Origin: Kappaphycus alvarezii
Taxonomy: Eukaryota > Rhodophyta > Florideophyceae > Gigartinales > Solieriaceae
Assembly (NCBI GenBank): GCA_002205965.3
Contig: NADL03000233.1
Coordinates: 1 to 64,000, forward strand
Direction: 5' to 3'
DNA length: 64,000 nt
In this document: positions 63,165 through 64,000 of the stretch, piece after piece
Numbering within the stretch: the stretch's first letter is position 1
Layout of the letters: each line of letters begins with the position of its first letter
The notes under the pieces: model-generated
Told to the model about the DNA's origin: nothing
Seen by the model: the letters and a program-made list of their open reading frames with translations, nothing else
Databases searched by the model: none
Program-made: the position numbers and the translations under genes

Positions 63165-64000
63165 CTACATCACTTTAGATTCCCCAAAGAACACGGAAAC
63201 CTTGTCAACAGTGCCCATGCATTTTGAGACGGTTCCATCCGCTACAGTTATTTTTCGAGTCGTTGGAGTAATTTCGAGACCTAGATCTGTCACCAAAGTT
63301 TCTGAAATGAGGTTTGGAACAGCACCCGAATCGAAGAGAGCTTGGGTTTTCATACCCAATACTTTGACTGGTACCAGCTTAAGACGTCTTGGTGCTGTCG
63401 AGGCCGATTGAAGAAACAGTTTCTTACCCTTAGCGGACTTATTAGACCTGATAATTTTTTTGAGTTCTTTTCTCGCATCCTCTGCGTCGCCCCTCAAAAG
63501 TTGACCAAACGTTATCCCAGTTGGGGCCGATGCAAGCTCAGCCACCAAATTGTACCTCTTCACATACTCTAGTACGTCCTTAGAGATACTCTTAACTTTC
63601 TTACTCTTTTTCGCCTTCTTGGCCGGAGTGACTCCCACTCCTGGAACAACTTGATCAGACCTCTTGGTTCGAGGAGGTACAGGTGCTGGGATATGCTCCA
63701 GCATTCCATACTCTAGCCTAGGTTTCTTCGATAAAATGTTCCCTTCCCCATCCCTTTTTGTCACATTGACTTGACTAATCTCTTCAGCGATGGATACGTT
63801 ACCGGCATCCGTCAACCTTTGATCCCTTCTATTTTGTAAGATTTTCACCTCTGGTCCTGACTCACTCCTCGCTTCCGATAAATTTGCTCTTCTGTTGTCT
63901 TTAGACCAGCAGTTACTTTCATGATGCCCATATCGACCGCACTTTGCACAACGAGTGTTTCTATGTGGATTATCAGGACACCTGTTTGCAAAGTGTCCAG
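63165..64000 (-). CDS. Gag-protease, element 3, cut by window edge
   Basis: From the window edge it reads the first knuckle end, GHFANRCPDNPHRNT, the second knuckle CAKCGRYGHHESNC, the Lys-rich region and the protease with DSGAVPNLIS. Very close to element 1. The N-terminal capsid and 5' LTR are outside the window. Confidence 0.9.
   Translation of the reverse strand, partial: GHFANRCPDNPHRNTRCAKCGRYGHHESNCWSKDNRRANLSEARSESGPEVKILQNRRDQRLTDAGNVSIAEEISQVNVTKRDGEGNILSKKPRLEYGMLEHIPAPVPPRTKRSDQVVPGVGVTPAKKAKKSKKVKSISKDVLEYVKRYNLVAELASAPTGITFGQLLRGDAEDARKELKKIIRSNKSAKGKKLFLQSASTAPRRLKLVPVKVLGMKTQALFDSGAVPNLISETLVTDLGLEITPTTRKITVADGTVSKCMGTVDKVSVFFGESKVM

Larger units (their letters stand above)
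57236..64000 (-). mobile_element. Ty3/gypsy LTR retrotransposon, element 3, 5' part beyond window
   Basis: Minus strand. A long 3' LTR (57236-58781) is followed to the right by the post-integrase domains, integrase, RNase H, RT, protease and Gag up to the second zinc knuckle at the window edge. Coding sequence is very close to element 1, so both are recent. The LTR is of the long, ORF-bearing type and its U3 differs from that of element 1. Inserted into the relic at 55863-57235; the GCCTT at 57231-57235 should reappear at the far end. Confidence 0.93.

Noticed and set aside
1-64000. tRNA or rRNA genes
   Set aside because: I saw no cloverleaf-compatible stretch with A and B box order or any conserved rRNA segment, though a covariance search was not possible here.

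Overview
The window looks like repeat-rich, gene-poor eukaryotic DNA. It holds three Ty3/gypsy-type LTR retrotransposons, one Ty1/copia-type LTR retrotransposon, several solo or broken LTRs, older retrotransposon relics and many short dispersed repeats. I see no operons, rRNA or tRNA, and no host gene I can name with confidence. I cannot place the organism; a protist, fungus or invertebrate would all fit. Reading frames of otherwise well-preserved elements are often broken by one-base indels, many in homopolymers, which suggests uncorrected long-read errors on top of real decay.

Layout. 1-9366: dispersed short repeats, fragments of one mobile-element ORF, a broken Cys-rich candidate gene (2257-3028, minus) and a 1.5-kb solo LTR (6466-7996, minus). 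9367-16883: gypsy element 1 (plus), nearly complete with both LTRs. 16884-21968: a copia-like reverse transcriptase relic, three or four small hypothetical ORFs and repeats. 21969-28223: gypsy element 2 (minus), decayed and internally deleted, with a perfect 5-bp target duplication, inserted into a dispersed repeat. 28514-33711: copia element (minus). 34296-48180: five LTR copies of the gypsy family (34296-35704, about 37983-39177, 41066-41644, 44700-44940, 45417-46753) and a sixth fragment at about 47870-48180, separated by uninformative DNA. 50500-52870: decayed gypsy relic plus LTR. 54350-55255: uncertain coding. 55863-57235: RNase H/integrase relic of a different gypsy lineage. 57236-64000: gypsy element 3 (minus), inserted into that relic; its 5' part lies beyond the window.

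Two things stand out. (1) The long LTR form of the gypsy family (about 1.3-1.5 kb) carries its own ORF inside the LTR: an N-terminal domain with a GPTDxDDY-like motif, an acidic low-complexity middle, and a conserved acidic C-terminus (core MDILEELFGSDLE). Traces of it persist in seven LTR copies. It has its own upstream TATA-like box, and a second TATA box downstream of the ORF probably starts the genomic RNA. (2) After the integrase, elements 1 and 3 encode a tandem duplication of an unrecognised domain of about 130 residues, joined by a Gly/Pro/Arg/Ser-rich linker. This is not an ordinary envelope or chromodomain.

How the parts fit: Gag with two zinc knuckles packages RNA, the DSGA protease processes the polyprotein, RT/RNase H makes DNA and the DDE integrase inserts it. 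The extra post-integrase domains and the LTR-encoded acidic protein would be accessory functions; a transcriptional role for the LTR protein is inference only. Short elements (a GT-rich box ending in a TTTACT core; a 9-bp-stem hairpin repeat) recur over twenty and five times and may be termini of non-autonomous elements.
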